From an uncultured Clostridium sp. (lineage in GTDB: Bacteria; Bacillota_A; Clostridia; TANB77; CAG-508), in assembly GCA_905200315.1 (NCBI GenBank), contig CAJKKA010000023.1, positions 1-16,667 of the forward strand: a DNA stretch of 16,667 bases, in the 5' to 3' direction. This document shows positions 1-7,371 of the stretch, piece after piece. Position numbers and translations under genes: made by a program. The notes under the pieces were generated by a model. The model did not search any database, had not been told where the DNA came from, and worked only from the letters and a program-made list of their open reading frames with translations. Positions within the stretch are counted from its first letter, which is position 1. Every line of letters begins with the position of its first letter.

Positions 1-120
1 ACATTTTTAGATAAACACGTATCAAAAGTAAAAATAGAAACATCGTCAAGTTCAGGAGGAAGCTCAACGCACAGTGGAAGTAGTGGAACATCACACGGCG
101 GAGGCGGAAGAAGTTTCTAA
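1..120 (+). CDS. C-terminal fragment of a Gly/Ser-rich protein, TPM-domain-like
   Basis: Frame 1 is open from the window edge to a TAA at 118-120, giving 39 residues; the start lies outside. The fragment begins TFLDKHVSKVKIE and then becomes a low-complexity Ser/Gly/Thr/His tail ending HGGGGRSF. Seen: the open frame and the Gly/Ser-rich end. Known: TPM-domain membrane proteins (YgcG/Psb32-like) and DUF2207 proteins commonly end in such a Gly-rich tail with a final aromatic residue. Inference: this is the last part of a TPM-type protein. The folded domain is not visible, so another Gly-tailed surface protein is possible. It is followed by a hairpin and a separate promoter, so it is not part of the ribosomal operon. 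Confidence 0.55.
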   Translation, partial: TFLDKHVSKVKIETSSSSGGSSTHSGSSGTSHGGGGRSF

Positions 121-138
121 AAAATAAATTATATTTAA

Positions 139-190
139 AAAATGACAAATAAATTGTTTTTAATCAACAAATATATTTGTCATTTTATTA
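139..190 (+). terminator. Probable terminator of the upstream gene
   Basis: A 13-bp perfect inverted repeat (139-151 with 174-186, right arm TATTTGTCATTTT) lies 18 nt after the upstream stop codon. The loop is about 22 nt and the sequence after the stem is T/A-rich (ATTATAG). The stem is A/T-rich and the loop long, so it is a weak intrinsic terminator by sequence, but its position fits. Confidence 0.5.
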
Positions 191-326
191 TAGTATAAAA
201 ATTATCGTCAAACGTTATAGGAGTGCTATACTTATGGTAATTCAGAATAGATTAATTTTTTTTTTTTGTTGAAAAAGAAAATTTAAAATATTATTAGTAA
301 AATTAAATAAAAAAGCCAAATAAGTA

Positions 327-355
327 TTGACTTACGGCTGAAAGCATTGTATAAT
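327..355 (+). promoter_or_regulatory. Sigma-A promoter of the S10-spc-alpha operon
   Basis: TTGACT at 327-332 and a perfect TATAAT at 350-355 are separated by exactly 17 nt. Transcription would start near 361-363. No equally good promoter is visible between here and rpsJ, so this is the likely main promoter of the whole operon, leaving a leader of roughly 300 nt. Confidence 0.88.
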
Positions 356-361
356 ATTTAA

Positions 362-652
362 GCATGAGTTTAGCGTTGAAGTAGAATGTGGCTACAAAGT
401 ACTACGGATGTAAGACTTTGGAGGGAACTTCTATGGAGTATGTCTTGGCTTAGACCGGGCGGTAAGTTCTTTTAATTCATATAAAATTTTTATATTTTAT
501 AGAAGTAAAAGATACAATTAAATATAATTTAGTTGTATATAAAAACAATTAAGCACTTATCCCAAGAAAAAGCATGCAAAACTTGGGTTTTTATATTGGA
601 GTTTTAAGAAACACCAGGGTGCGTTTGAACTTGCCTAGGTAAAATTATATTT
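362..652 (+). promoter_or_regulatory. Structured 5' leader of rpsJ, candidate autoregulatory or attenuation RNA
   Basis: About 300 nt lie between the predicted transcription start and the rpsJ ribosome binding site, with no convincing gene. Visible helices: GTAG/CTAC (381-384 with 392-395); CAAAGT/ACTTTG (395-400 with 415-420); a 10-bp stem including G-U pairs (421-430 with 464-473) enclosing GTCT/AGAC (442-445 with 452-455); ATAAAAT/ATTTTAT (481-487 with 494-500); a 12-bp stem (512-523 with 527-538); and CCCAAG/CTTGGG (561-566 with 582-587) followed by five T. S10-operon leaders in other bacteria are controlled by ribosomal proteins (L4 in E. coli), so feedback control is a reasonable inference. 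I do not recognise the RNA family. Confidence 0.6.
561..592 (+). terminator. Intrinsic-terminator-like attenuator hairpin before rpsJ
   Basis: CCCAAG (561-566) pairs with CTTGGG (582-587) and is immediately followed by TTTTT (588-592). It lies downstream of the only strong promoter and 78 nt upstream of rpsJ, so it would stop transcription inside the leader unless prevented. This is the classic arrangement of transcription attenuation. The 6-bp stem with a 15-nt loop is modest, so read-through is expected. Confidence 0.55.
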
Positions 653-670
653 TAAGGAGGGAAAATTACT

Positions 671-1000
671 ATGGCAACAACAAAACAAATGGTAGGAAGT
701 GAGAAAATAAGAATAAGATTAAAAGCTTATGATCACGTAGTTTTAGATCAGTCTGCTGAAAAAATAGTAGATACTGCTAAGGGTACAGGAGCTAAAGTTT
801 CAGGTCCTATTCCACTACCAACACAAAAAGAAGTTGTAACAATTTTACGTTGTCCTCACAAATACAAAGATTCAAGAGAACAATTTGAAATGAGAACACA
901 TAAAAGAGTTATAGATATTCTTTACCCAACACAAAAAACAGTTGATACATTAATGAAATTAGAATTACCAGCTGGTGTTGAAATAGAAATAAAATTATAG
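671..1000 (+). CDS. rpsJ: 30S ribosomal protein S10
   Basis: Small-subunit head protein S10 (NusE), which also joins the NusB transcription antitermination complex. The 109-residue product has the family core [16 protein letters not shown] (11-26), the loop GPIPLPT (45-51) and the conserved THKRVIDI segment (76-83). The family is usually 102-103 residues; this one has about six extra N-terminal residues. AAGGAGG at 654-660, 10 nt before the ATG, supports this start over the internal Met7. It is the first gene of the operon, preceded by the structured leader. Confidence 0.98.
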   Translation: MATTKQMVGSEKIRIRLKAYDHVVLDQSAEKIVDTAKGTGAKVSGPIPLPTQKEVVTILRCPHKYKDSREQFEMRTHKRVIDILYPTQKTVDTLMKLELPAGVEIEIKL

Positions 1001-1100
1001 TTTAGAGCTTACTATAAAATTGCTTCTATAATCTATAGAAGAAAAAACTCAAAAAACCATGCTACTTTAATAAAGTTTTTCATTTATTTAGTAGCCAATA
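1001..1100 (+). other. rpsJ-rplC spacer with two hairpins
   Basis: The spacer holds CTTCTATA/TATAGAAG (1023-1030 with 1034-1041, loop of three) and GCTACT/AGTAGC (1061-1066 with 1090-1095), the latter extendable by A/T pairs. There is no T-tract, so these look like processing or repeat structures rather than terminators. No gene is seen here. Confidence 0.45.
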
Positions 1101-1116
1101 GTTAGGAGGAAAGAAA

Positions 1117-1746
1117 ATGAAAAAAGGATTAATAGGAAAAAAAGTTGGAATGACACAAATCTTTGATGAAGCAGGAAAAGTTATTCCAGTAACAGCAATA
1201 GAAGCTGGACCTTGTACAGTTGCACAAGTAAAAACTGTTGAAACAGATGGTTACGACGCAGTACAATTAGGTTTCGGAGATGTAAAATTAAAGAAAGTTA
1301 TAAAACCAATTCAAGGACATTTTGCAAAAACAAATCTAGAACCTAAAAAACATTTAAGAGAATTTAGATTAGACGATGTTTCAAACTTTAAAGTTGGAGA
1401 CGAATTAAAAGCAGATGTTTTTGAAGCAGGAGAAAAAGTAGACATTCAAGGAACAACAAAAGGAAAAGGATTCCAAGGTGTTATTAAAAGACATGGACAA
1501 CATAGAGGACCTATGGGACATGGTTCTATGTATCATAGAAGACCAGGTTCAATGGGATCAACATCTACACCAGGTAGAGTATTTAAAGGTAAGAAATTAC
1601 CAGGACATATGGGAGTTCAAACTGTTACAATTCAAAACTTAGAAGTTGTAAGAGTTGACTTAGATAAAAATGTAATATTAGTAAAAGGTAGTGTACCAGG
1701 ACCAAAAGGTGCTATCTTAAAAATAAAAACAAGTGTTAAAGCGTAA
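1117..1746 (+). CDS. rplC: 50S ribosomal protein L3
   Basis: L3 binds near the 3' end of 23S rRNA and nucleates large-subunit assembly; its long loop reaches towards the peptidyl transferase centre. The 209-residue product is full length. It starts [16 protein letters not shown] (1-16), has the [12 protein letters not shown] segment (117-128) and the central extension [17 protein letters not shown] (140-156) followed by [10 protein letters not shown] (157-166). AGGAGG precedes the ATG. It is followed 14 nt later by rplD. Confidence 0.98.
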   Translation: MKKGLIGKKVGMTQIFDEAGKVIPVTAIEAGPCTVAQVKTVETDGYDAVQLGFGDVKLKKVIKPIQGHFAKTNLEPKKHLREFRLDDVSNFKVGDELKADVFEAGEKVDIQGTTKGKGFQGVIKRHGQHRGPMGHGSMYHRRPGSMGSTSTPGRVFKGKKLPGHMGVQTVTIQNLEVVRVDLDKNVILVKGSVPGPKGAILKIKTSVKA

Positions 1747-1760
1747 GGAGGGAGAAAGGA

Positions 1761-2384
1761 ATGCCTAAAATAGATGTATATAATATGCAAGGTAAAAAAG
1801 TTAGCGATGTAGAATTAAATGAAGCTGTTTTTGGAATTGAACCAAACGAAGCAATTGTACATAGCGTATTAGTTAACTATTTAGCTAACCAAAGACAAGG
1901 TACACAAAATACAAAAACAAGAGCAGAAGTACGTGGTGGTGGAAGAAAACCATGGAGACAAAAAGGAACAGGTAGAGCAAGACAAGGAAGTATACGTGCA
2001 CCACAATGGATAAAAGGTGGTATAGCGTTAGGTCCAAAACCTCGTTCATACAAATATACTGTTAATAAAAAAGAAAGAAGATTAGCTATAAAATCTATCT
2101 TAAGTTCAAAAGTATTAGAAAACAATTTAGTAGTTGTTGATAAAATGGATGTTAAAGAAATAAAAACAAAAACAATGGTAGCAGCATTAGATAGCTTAAA
2201 AGTTACAGGAAAAACATTAATAATGTTACCAGAAAAAAATGAAAACGTTCAAAAATCAGCAAGAAACATTGAGGGAGTTAAAACTACATTAATAAATACA
2301 ATAAATGTATACGATTTATTAAAATACAACAAATTAGTAGTTACTCTAGATACTGTTAAAAAATTAGAGGAGGTGTACGCATAG
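1761..2384 (+). CDS. rplD: 50S ribosomal protein L4
   Basis: L4 binds domain I of 23S rRNA, and its extended loop lines the exit tunnel next to L22. The product is 207 residues, the usual length. The Arg/Lys/Gly-rich tunnel loop runs from about 50 to 100 and includes RGGGRKPWRQKGTGRARQG (58-76). AAGGAGG at 1745-1751 overlaps the end of rplC. In E. coli L4 is the repressor of the S10 operon, so it is the first candidate for controlling the leader at 362-652; that link is inference. Confidence 0.97.
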   Translation: MPKIDVYNMQGKKVSDVELNEAVFGIEPNEAIVHSVLVNYLANQRQGTQNTKTRAEVRGGGRKPWRQKGTGRARQGSIRAPQWIKGGIALGPKPRSYKYTVNKKERRLAIKSILSSKVLENNLVVVDKMDVKEIKTKTMVAALDSLKVTGKTLIMLPEKNENVQKSARNIEGVKTTLINTINVYDLLKYNKLVVTLDTVKKLEEVYA

Positions 2385-2732
2385 ATGATAGCAGAAGAAA
2401 TAATAGTAAGACCAATAGTTACTGAAAAAAGCAACGATGGATTACAAGAAGGAAAGTACACTTTTGAAGTAAACAAAAAAGCAACAAAAGTTGAAATAGC
2501 AAAAGCAGTTGAAAAATTATTCAACGTAAAAGTATTAAAAGTAAACACAATGACAGTTAAAGGAAAACAAAAAAGAGTAGGAGTTCATGTTGGAAGAACA
2601 TCTGACTGGAAAAAAGCTATAGTTACTATAGATACAAATCCTACAGATTCATCTTACTTAGGTAAAGGTGGAAAAGAAGTTAAAGTTTCTAAGAAGTATA
2701 AAGATTCAATAGACGAGTTCATGGGAGCTTAG
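2385..2732 (+). CDS. rplW: 50S ribosomal protein L23
   Basis: L23 sits at the tunnel exit and docks trigger factor and SRP. The frame begins directly after the rplD stop (TAG 2382-2384); its ribosome binding site GAGGAGGTG lies inside the end of rplD, so the two genes are probably translationally coupled. The N-terminus [11 protein letters not shown] and the central strand [17 protein letters not shown] are typical. At 115 residues it is longer than the usual 95-100. The extra residues form a C-terminal tail after WKKAIVTI that is rich in Lys, Gly, Asp and Ser. Confidence 0.96.
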   Translation: MIAEEIIVRPIVTEKSNDGLQEGKYTFEVNKKATKVEIAKAVEKLFNVKVLKVNTMTVKGKQKRVGVHVGRTSDWKKAIVTIDTNPTDSSYLGKGGKEVKVSKKYKDSIDEFMGA

Positions 2733-2739
2733 AAAAATC

Positions 2740-2851
2740 GATTAAAAGCAGCAATCTGCACAATTTCATTTCAATAATTAAAACTCGATGTACAAACGTA
2801 CACCTTCGTCTTAATTATCTTATGAAAATGCACATCTCACTACTTTTAATC
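2740..2851. repeat. Large nested palindromic element, copy 1
   Basis: The arms nest in order: GATTAAAAG/CTTTTAATC (2740-2748 with 2843-2851); TGCACAATTTCAT with ATGAAAATGCA (2757-2769 with 2822-2832, one bulge); ATAATTAA/TTAATTAT (2774-2781 with 2811-2818); and a central hairpin TGTAC/GTACA with loop AAAC (2789-2802). The middle and core closely resemble the element at 8182-8307, so this is a dispersed family. No coding capacity is visible, as in a small non-autonomous palindromic element. Confidence 0.75.
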
Positions 2852-3012
2852 AATTAAAATTAATAAAAAACAAATTAAACAAAATAAGATGAAATTATCT
2901 GGAAAATACCAGGAAAATAAAGAATATCTGCTTATGCGGGGCAGGAAAAGAAAACCGTAAATATGTAAATAAATAGAGAAACAAGCAAAAGCGAGCAGTG
3001 CTAGGAAAATGA

Positions 3013-3059
3013 ATTCAAAATCCGCAGTCGTACATTGGTACGTCGAGGACATTTTGAAT
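3013..3059. repeat. Inverted repeat upstream of rplB
   Basis: A 9-bp perfect inverted repeat, ATTCAAAAT (3013-3021) with ATTTTGAAT (3051-3059), encloses a core hairpin GTAC/GTAC (3030-3033 with 3038-3041, loop ATTG). The architecture and the GTAC core recall the larger nested palindromes at 2740-2851 and 8182-8307, but most of the sequence differs. It ends 54 nt before rplB and could also fold in the rplB leader. Confidence 0.6.
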
Positions 3060-3113
3060 GAAATTTGACACCGCAATGCGAAGGTTTTCATTGTTTCGAG
3101 AAAGGAAGTTATT

Positions 3114-3941
3114 ATGGGAATGAAACACTTCAATCCATACACCCCATCAAGAAGAAATATGACTGTTTCTACATTTGATGAAATCACTAAAAAAACTCCT
3201 GAAAAATCTTTATTAGCAAAGAAAAAAGAAAATGCAGGAAGAAACAACTATGGTAGAATAACAGTTAGACATCAAGGTGGAGGAAATAGACAAAAATACA
3301 GAATAATAGATTTTAAAAGAAGAAAAGATGATATGACAGCAACAGTTATAGGAATCGAATACGATCCAAACAGAAGTGCAAATATCGCATTAATTCAATA
3401 TGAAGATGGAGAAAAAGCTTATATTTTAGCTCCAGTTGGATTAAAAGATGGAGATAAAGTTGTATCTGGACAAAAAGCTGATATCAAACCAGGAAACTGT
3501 ATGCCAATAGAAAGTATTCCAGTTGGTACTATGATTCACAATATAGAATTAAATCCAGGTCAAGGTGGAAAATTAGTAAGAAGTGCTGGACAATCTGCAC
3601 AACTTATGGCTAAAGAAGGAAAATATTCACATGTTAGATTACCATCAGGAGAAATGAGATTAATATTAACAAAATGTAGAGCTACAATAGGAACAGTTGG
3701 AAATACAGACCACGATACTATGAAAATTGGTAAAGCTGGTAGAAAAAGACATATGGGTATTAGACCAACAGTTAGAGGTTCTGTTATGAACCCAGTAGAT
3801 CACCCACATGGTGGTGGTGAAGGTAGAGCTCCAGTTGGACACGCAGGACCAATGACACCTTGGGGTAAACCAGCTCTAGGATATAAAACAAGAAATAAAA
3901 AGAAATTATCTAACAAATTTATTGTTAAGAGAAGAAAATAG
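3114..3941 (+). CDS. rplB: 50S ribosomal protein L2
   Basis: L2 is a primary 23S rRNA binder required for subunit association and peptidyl transferase activity. The 275-residue product is the usual length. The RNA-binding OB and SH3-like domains span about 40-200, with [18 protein letters not shown] (52-69). The C-terminal motif [15 protein letters not shown] (226-240) keeps the conserved His (His230, equivalent to E. coli His229) near the catalytic centre. The ATG follows a GAAAGGAAG site. It is preceded by the largest gap inside the operon. Confidence 0.98.
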   Translation: MGMKHFNPYTPSRRNMTVSTFDEITKKTPEKSLLAKKKENAGRNNYGRITVRHQGGGNRQKYRIIDFKRRKDDMTATVIGIEYDPNRSANIALIQYEDGEKAYILAPVGLKDGDKVVSGQKADIKPGNCMPIESIPVGTMIHNIELNPGQGGKLVRSAGQSAQLMAKEGKYSHVRLPSGEMRLILTKCRATIGTVGNTDHDTMKIGKAGRKRHMGIRPTVRGSVMNPVDHPHGGGEGRAPVGHAGPMTPWGKPALGYKTRNKKKLSNKFIVKRRK

Positions 3942-4035
3942 AGGTTGGAAGTTGGAAATTGGAAGTTGGTTATTTTTTATAGAATTTAATATTTGTAATT
4001 TTTAACATCAAACCTCCAACATCTAACATCTTGAG
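3940..4035. repeat. Heptad-repeat hairpin, copy A
   Basis: Directly after the rplB stop lie five 7-nt units: AGAGGTT, GGAAGTT, GGAAATT, GGAAGTT, GGTTATT (3940-3974). The opposite arm has four complementary units: AACATCA, AACCTCC, AACATCT, AACATCT (4004-4031). Folded, the arms pair with a recurrent A-A mismatch in each unit (GAAGTT against AACATC). The spacer between the arms is A/T-rich. Confidence 0.8.
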
Positions 4036-4058
4036 GTAAGAAAGGAGGACATATCTAT

Positions 4059-4340
4059 ATGTCAAGATCAAGCAAAAAGAAACCTTTTGTTCAAGAAAAA
4101 CTTTTAAAAAGAATTGAAGCTATGAACGAAAGTGGAGAAAAAGAAGTTTTAAAAACATGGTCAAGAGCTTCTACTATATATCCACAAATGATTGGACACA
4201 CAATTGCTGTTCATGATGGTAGAAAACATGTACCAGTTTATATTTCAGAAGAAATGATAGGACATAAATTAGGTGAATTTGCTCCTACAAGAACATACAA
4301 AGGTCATGCAGGAGATAAAACTTCTAAAGTTAAAAAATAA
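4059..4340 (+). CDS. rpsS: 30S ribosomal protein S19
   Basis: S19 is a head protein of the small subunit that contacts the 16S rRNA near the A-site tRNA and pairs with S13. The 93-residue product is the usual length. The family block runs from [20 protein letters not shown] (about 34-53) to [16 protein letters not shown]. An AAAGGAGG site lies upstream of the ATG. It is separated from rplB by heptad-repeat hairpin A. Confidence 0.98.
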   Translation: MSRSSKKKPFVQEKLLKRIEAMNESGEKEVLKTWSRASTIYPQMIGHTIAVHDGRKHVPVYISEEMIGHKLGEFAPTRTYKGHAGDKTSKVKK

Positions 4341-4350
4341 AGAGAAAATA

Positions 4351-4390
4351 AAATGTTAAAAGTTAAATAGAAATTTAACAAAACAATAAC
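4351..4390. repeat. Degenerate heptad-repeat hairpin, copy B
   Basis: The short rpsS-rplV gap holds AAATGTT, AAAAGTT and AAATAGA (4351-4371) facing ATTTAAC and AACAAAA-type units (4373-4390). GTTAAAT (4362-4368) pairs with ATTTAAC (4373-4379). It follows the 7-nt rhythm of the clearer copies but is A-rich, so it may be an eroded member or chance similarity. Confidence 0.4.
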
Positions 4391-4408
4391 TAAAGGAGGG
4401 AAAACAAA

Positions 4409-4759
4409 GTGGAAGGAATTCAAGAAGCAAGAGCAGAACTAAAATATGCCAGAATTTCAGCAAGAAAAGTTAAAATTGTAGCAGATTTAGTAAGAGGAAA
4501 AAATGTTGATGAAGCTTTAGCAATAATGAAATTCACACCTAAAGCATCAACAGAAATATTAGAAAAATTATTAAAATCAGCTATTGCAAATGCTGAAAAT
4601 AATCATGGAATGAGCCATGAAAAATTATATATATCTGAAATCTATGCTAACCAAGGTCCTACATTAAAAAGAATTAGACCAGCAGCTAAAGGTTCAGCAG
4701 TTAGAATTAGAAAAAGAACAAGTCATATAACTATCGTTTTAAGAGAAATCGATAAGTAG
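4409..4759 (+). CDS. rplV: 50S ribosomal protein L22
   Basis: L22 binds all six domains of 23S rRNA, and its beta-hairpin lines the exit tunnel opposite L4. The 116-residue product shows [18 protein letters not shown] (15-32), the helical centre, and the hairpin and C-terminus with [20 protein letters not shown]. The start is GTG, chosen because AAAGGAGGG lies 8 nt upstream and no in-frame ATG near the conserved region fits. The next gene, rpsC, starts 16 nt after its stop. Confidence 0.97.
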   Translation: MEGIQEARAELKYARISARKVKIVADLVRGKNVDEALAIMKFTPKASTEILEKLLKSAIANAENNHGMSHEKLYISEIYANQGPTLKRIRPAAKGSAVRIRKRTSHITIVLREIDK

Positions 4760-4775
4760 AAAGGAGAAATATAAC

Positions 4776-5432
4776 ATGGGACAAAAAGTAAACCCACATG
4801 GAGTTAGAGTAGGTGTTATAAAAGATTGGGACTCTAAATGGTATGCAAATTCAAAAGATTTTAGTAACTATTTAGTAGAAGATTACAATATCCGTAAAAT
4901 GCTTAAGAAAAAATTATATGCAAGCGGAATTTCTAAAATAGAAATAGAAAGAACACCAAAATTTGTTAAAGTAAATGTATATACAGCTAAACCAGGAATA
5001 GTAATAGGAAAAGGTGGAGCTGGAGCTGAAAGTATAAAAGCAGATTTACAAAAAATGATTAATAAAAATGTTAATTTAAATATAGTTGAGGTAAAAGATA
5101 TTGATACAAATGCTCAATTAGTTGCAGAAAATATCGCAGGTCAACTAGAAAGAAGAATTTCATTCAGAAGAGCTATGAAACAATGCATGCAAAAAACTAT
5201 GAAAGCAGGTGCTTTAGGAATAAAAACTGCAGTATCTGGTAGATTAGGTGGAGCAGACATGGCTAGAACTGAATTCTATAAAGAAGGTACAATACCACTA
5301 CAAACATTAAGAGCTGATATTGATTATGGATTTGCAGAAGCAGATACAACATATGGAAAAATCGGTGTAAAAGTTTGGATTTATAAAGGAGAAGTTCTTC
5401 CAACAAAGAAAAAGGAAGGAGGAGTTGAGTAA
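4776..5432 (+). CDS. rpsC: 30S ribosomal protein S3
   Basis: S3 lies at the mRNA entry channel and contributes to mRNA unwinding. The 218-residue product starts [13 protein letters not shown] (1-13), has the type II KH domain with the GKGG loop at 78-81 inside [18 protein letters not shown], and the C-terminal S3 domain with [12 protein letters not shown] and [14 protein letters not shown] sequence. The RBS is AAAGGAG. Its TAA overlaps the A of the rplP ATG by one base (TAATG), a sign of translational coupling. Confidence 0.98.
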   Translation: MGQKVNPHGVRVGVIKDWDSKWYANSKDFSNYLVEDYNIRKMLKKKLYASGISKIEIERTPKFVKVNVYTAKPGIVIGKGGAGAESIKADLQKMINKNVNLNIVEVKDIDTNAQLVAENIAGQLERRISFRRAMKQCMQKTMKAGALGIKTAVSGRLGGADMARTEFYKEGTIPLQTLRADIDYGFAEADTTYGKIGVKVWIYKGEVLPTKKKEGGVE

Positions 5433-5875
5433 TGCCATTAATGCCAAAAAGAACTAAATATAGAAAAATGCAAAAAGGTAGAAATAGAGGTAAAGCTACA
5501 AGAGGTAATAAAGTTACTGATGGAGAATATGGAATACAAGCTTTAGAAGCAGGATTAATTACTGGAAATCAAATAGAAGCTGCACGTATTGCTATGAACC
5601 GTTATATAAAAAGAGGTGGTAAAGTTTGGATAAAAATATTCCCAGACAAACCAATTACTAAAAAACCTGCAGAAACTCGTATGGGTAAAGGTAAAGGAGC
5701 TGTAGAAGCTTGGGTAGCAGTTGTTAAACCAGGAAGAGTAATGTTTGAACTTGCTGGTGTACCAGAAGAAACAGCTAGAGAAGCTATGAGATTAGCAATG
5801 AATAAATTATCTGTAAAATCTAAATTTATAGTTAGAGAATCTGATGATAAGGTGGGTGATAGCAATGAAGATTAA
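5432..5875 (+). CDS. rplP: 50S ribosomal protein L16
   Basis: L16 helps form the A-site of the large subunit and is a late assembly protein. The 147-residue product has the typical N-terminus [19 protein letters not shown] (4-22, preceded by MPL) and the conserved [18 protein letters not shown] and [25 protein letters not shown] blocks near the middle. Its start overlaps the rpsC stop by one base, and its end overlaps rpmC by 11 bases. The C-terminus has a short acidic tail ([10 protein letters not shown]) beyond the conserved core. Confidence 0.97.
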   Translation: MPLMPKRTKYRKMQKGRNRGKATRGNKVTDGEYGIQALEAGLITGNQIEAARIAMNRYIKRGGKVWIKIFPDKPITKKPAETRMGKGKGAVEAWVAVVKPGRVMFELAGVPEETAREAMRLAMNKLSVKSKFIVRESDDKVGDSNED

Positions 5876-6068
5876 TAAAATAAGAGAAATGTCTTCACCA
5901 GATCTAGAAAAAGAATTATCTGAATTAAAAACAGAGTTATTCAAATTAAGATTTAGTTTAGCTACAAATGGGTTAGATAATCCAAGCAGAATTAAAGAAG
6001 TAAAAAGAGATATAGCTAAAATAAATACAGTTTTAACAGAAAGAAGATTGGCTGAAGAAGTAAAATAA
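5865..6068 (+). CDS. rpmC: 50S ribosomal protein L29
   Basis: L29 is a small helical hairpin protein at the tunnel exit beside L23. The 67-residue product begins [18 protein letters not shown] and contains the family segment [30 protein letters not shown] longer in-frame start at 5844 would add MIRWVIA, which is unlike the family. The ATG at 5865 is preferred because AAGGTGGGTG lies just upstream and the length matches L29. It overlaps the end of rplP, as expected for coupled genes. Confidence 0.96.
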   Translation: MKINKIREMSSPDLEKELSELKTELFKLRFSLATNGLDNPSRIKEVKRDIAKINTVLTERRLAEEVK

Positions 6069-6121
6069 AAAAGTTAGAAGTTAGAATTAAAGAATTTTCT
6101 AACATTCAACATCCAATATGA
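6069..6121. repeat. Heptad-repeat hairpin, copy C
   Basis: Immediately after the rpmC stop come AAAAGTT, AGAAGTT, AGAATTA and AAGAATT (6069-6096); the opposite arm is AACATTC, AACATCC and AATATGA (6101-6121). The left arm pairs with the right arm, with one A-A mismatch per 7-nt unit. It ends just before the rpsQ ribosome binding site. Confidence 0.75.
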
Positions 6122-6140
6122 AAAAAGGAGGATTTAATAG

Positions 6141-6404
6141 ATGGAAGAAAGAAATCTTCGTAAAGTTTTAATAGGTACAGTAAAATCAAACAAAATGGAC
6201 AAAACAGTAGTTGTATCTGTTCAAACAAGTGTAAAACATAAAACATATAACAAAATTGTTAAAAGAACATATAACTTAAAAGCTCATGACGAAGAGAATG
6301 CTTGTCAAATTGGAGATAAAGTTAAAGTTATGGAAACAAGACCACTTTCTAAAGATAAAAGATGGAGAGTAGTTGAAATAATGGAAAAAGCTAATATTAA
6401 ATAA
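6141..6404 (+). CDS. rpsQ: 30S ribosomal protein S17
   Basis: S17 is an OB-fold primary binder of the 16S rRNA 5' domain. The 87-residue product has [16 protein letters not shown] (10-25), the [15 protein letters not shown] block and the [16 protein letters not shown] signature near the C-terminus. AAAGGAGG precedes the ATG. It is close to the normal length and is followed 17 nt later by rplN. Confidence 0.98.
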   Translation: MEERNLRKVLIGTVKSNKMDKTVVVSVQTSVKHKTYNKIVKRTYNLKAHDEENACQIGDKVKVMETRPLSKDKRWRVVEIMEKANIK

Positions 6405-6421
6405 GAAGGAGGAAGCTAAAA

Positions 6422-6790
6422 ATGGTACAACAACAATCAATATTAAAAGTTGCTGATAACACTGGTGCAAAAGAAATAATGTGCATTAGATGTTTAGGTG
6501 GATCATATAGAAAATATGCTAGAATTGGTGATGTAATAGTAGCTTCTGTTAAATCTGCAACACCAGGTGGCGTTGTAAAAAAAGGAGAAGTTGTTAAAGC
6601 AGTTGTAGTCAGAACAAAAAAACCAACTAGAAGAGCAGATGGATCATATGTAAGATTTGATGAAAATGCTGCAGTTATTATAAAAGACGATGGAAATCCA
6701 AAAGGAACACGTATATTTGGACCAATAGCAAGAGAATTAAGAGATAAAGATTATATGAAGATTTTATCTCTAGCACCAGAGGTTCTATAA
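6422..6790 (+). CDS. rplN: 50S ribosomal protein L14
   Basis: L14 forms part of the inter-subunit bridge B8 and contacts h14 of 16S rRNA. The 122-residue product is exactly the usual length. It has the conserved start [22 protein letters not shown] (MV at 1-2), the [15 protein letters not shown] block and the [28 protein letters not shown] block near the C-terminus. AAGGAGG lies upstream. It is followed by an unusually long 248-nt gap before rplX. Confidence 0.98.
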   Translation: MVQQQSILKVADNTGAKEIMCIRCLGGSYRKYARIGDVIVASVKSATPGGVVKKGEVVKAVVVRTKKPTRRADGSYVRFDENAAVIIKDDGNPKGTRIFGPIARELRDKDYMKILSLAPEVL

Positions 6791-6801
6791 GCTGTTAGAG
6801 A

Positions 6802-6838
6802 AAATGTCTAGTAGACATTTGAACTATACAGATTATAG
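6802..6838. repeat. Two small hairpins after rplN
   Basis: AAATGTC/GACATTT (6802-6808 with 6814-6820, loop TAGTA) starts 12 nt after the rplN stop, followed by CTATA/TATAG close by. No T-tract follows, so it is not a standard terminator; mRNA processing or stabilisation is possible. Confidence 0.45.
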
Positions 6839-6845
6839 ATGCGAA

Positions 6846-6906
6846 GGCTTAAAATTTGTTAATGAATACAGCCCTTAGGCTGAATGAATTTTACAAATTG
6901 TTAGCC
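6846..6906. repeat. Nested inverted repeat in the rplN-rplX gap
   Basis: Outer arms GGCT/AGCC (6846-6849 with 6903-6906), middle arms AATTTGT/ACAAATT (6853-6859 with 6893-6899) and a perfect core hairpin CAGCC/GGCTG with loop CTTA (6869-6882). It has the same outer-middle-core plan as the large palindromes at 2740-2851 and 8182-8307, with different sequence. Confidence 0.6.
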
Positions 6907-6960
6907 GTAGAAATTATAATAAAAATAGCAAAATATCTTACTACTTTTGATTTATTTTAC

Positions 6961-6993
6961 TGTAGGGGTCGGCGTCCTCAGGGCGACCCGAAA
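6961..6993. repeat. GGGTCG/CGACCC hairpin element, copy 1
   Basis: Stem GGGTCG (6966-6971) with CGACCC (6984-6989), preceded by TGTAGG and followed by GAAA. The 33-nt unit differs from the one at 13026-13058 at a single position (TCA against TTA in the loop). It is locally GC-rich against the A/T-rich background. No poly-T tail follows. Confidence 0.75.
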
Positions 6994-7038
6994 TAACAGA
7001 AAAAGTAAAAATATAAAAAAAGAGGTGAAAATATAAGT

Positions 7039-7347
7039 ATGAAAATAAAAAAAGGTGATACTGTTAAGGTTTTATCTGGAAATGATAAAGGAAAAACAGG
7101 AGAAGTTTTAGAAGTTATACCAAAAACACAAAAAATAGTTGTTAAAGGTATTAATATAAGAAAAAAACACATTAAACCTAGAAAACAAGGTGAAGAGGGA
7201 GGAATTATCCCTACAGAATGTGCTATACATAGCAGTAAAGTTAATGTTGTTTGCCCTAAATGTGGTAAAGCTACAAAAATAGGTTATAAAATAGAAAAAG
7301 ATGAAAAAGTTCGTATTTGTAAAAAATGTGAAGCTATAATCAAATAA
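7039..7347 (+). CDS. rplX: 50S ribosomal protein L24
   Basis: L24 starts large-subunit assembly by binding the 5' end of 23S rRNA. The 102-residue product opens with the KOW motif (KIKKGDTVKVLSGNDKGKTGEVLEV lies at about 2-26). The C-terminal part has two CxxC pairs (CPKCG and CKKC), typical of Bacillota L24 forms with a zinc-ribbon-like tail. AGAGGTG precedes the ATG. It is separated from rplN by a gap full of inverted repeats. Confidence 0.97.
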   Translation: MKIKKGDTVKVLSGNDKGKTGEVLEVIPKTQKIVVKGINIRKKHIKPRKQGEEGGIIPTECAIHSSKVNVVCPKCGKATKIGYKIEKDEKVRICKKCEAIIK

Positions 7348-7371
7348 GTTATAGAAAGGAGGAAATAAAAC

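Larger units (their letters stand above)
2733..3113 (+). other. Long rplW-rplB spacer with palindromic elements, no gene
   Basis: This 381-nt gap is very large for an S10 operon. It contains the nested palindrome at 2740-2851 and a second inverted repeat at 3013-3059, both listed separately. The middle (about 2852-3010) is A-rich with no open frame I can support. The rplB ribosome binding site (GAAAGGAAG) lies at its end. Confidence 0.7.

Noticed and set aside
386..475. A 29-codon frame rich in Trp in the rpsJ leader that could be a leader peptide
   Set aside because: No ribosome binding site precedes its ATG, and the same bases form a series of stems, so folded RNA explains the region better.
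3940..4035. CRISPR-like array because of the repeated short units
   Set aside because: The units are 7 nt, directly adjacent, inverted between arms and without spacers; no cas genes are present.
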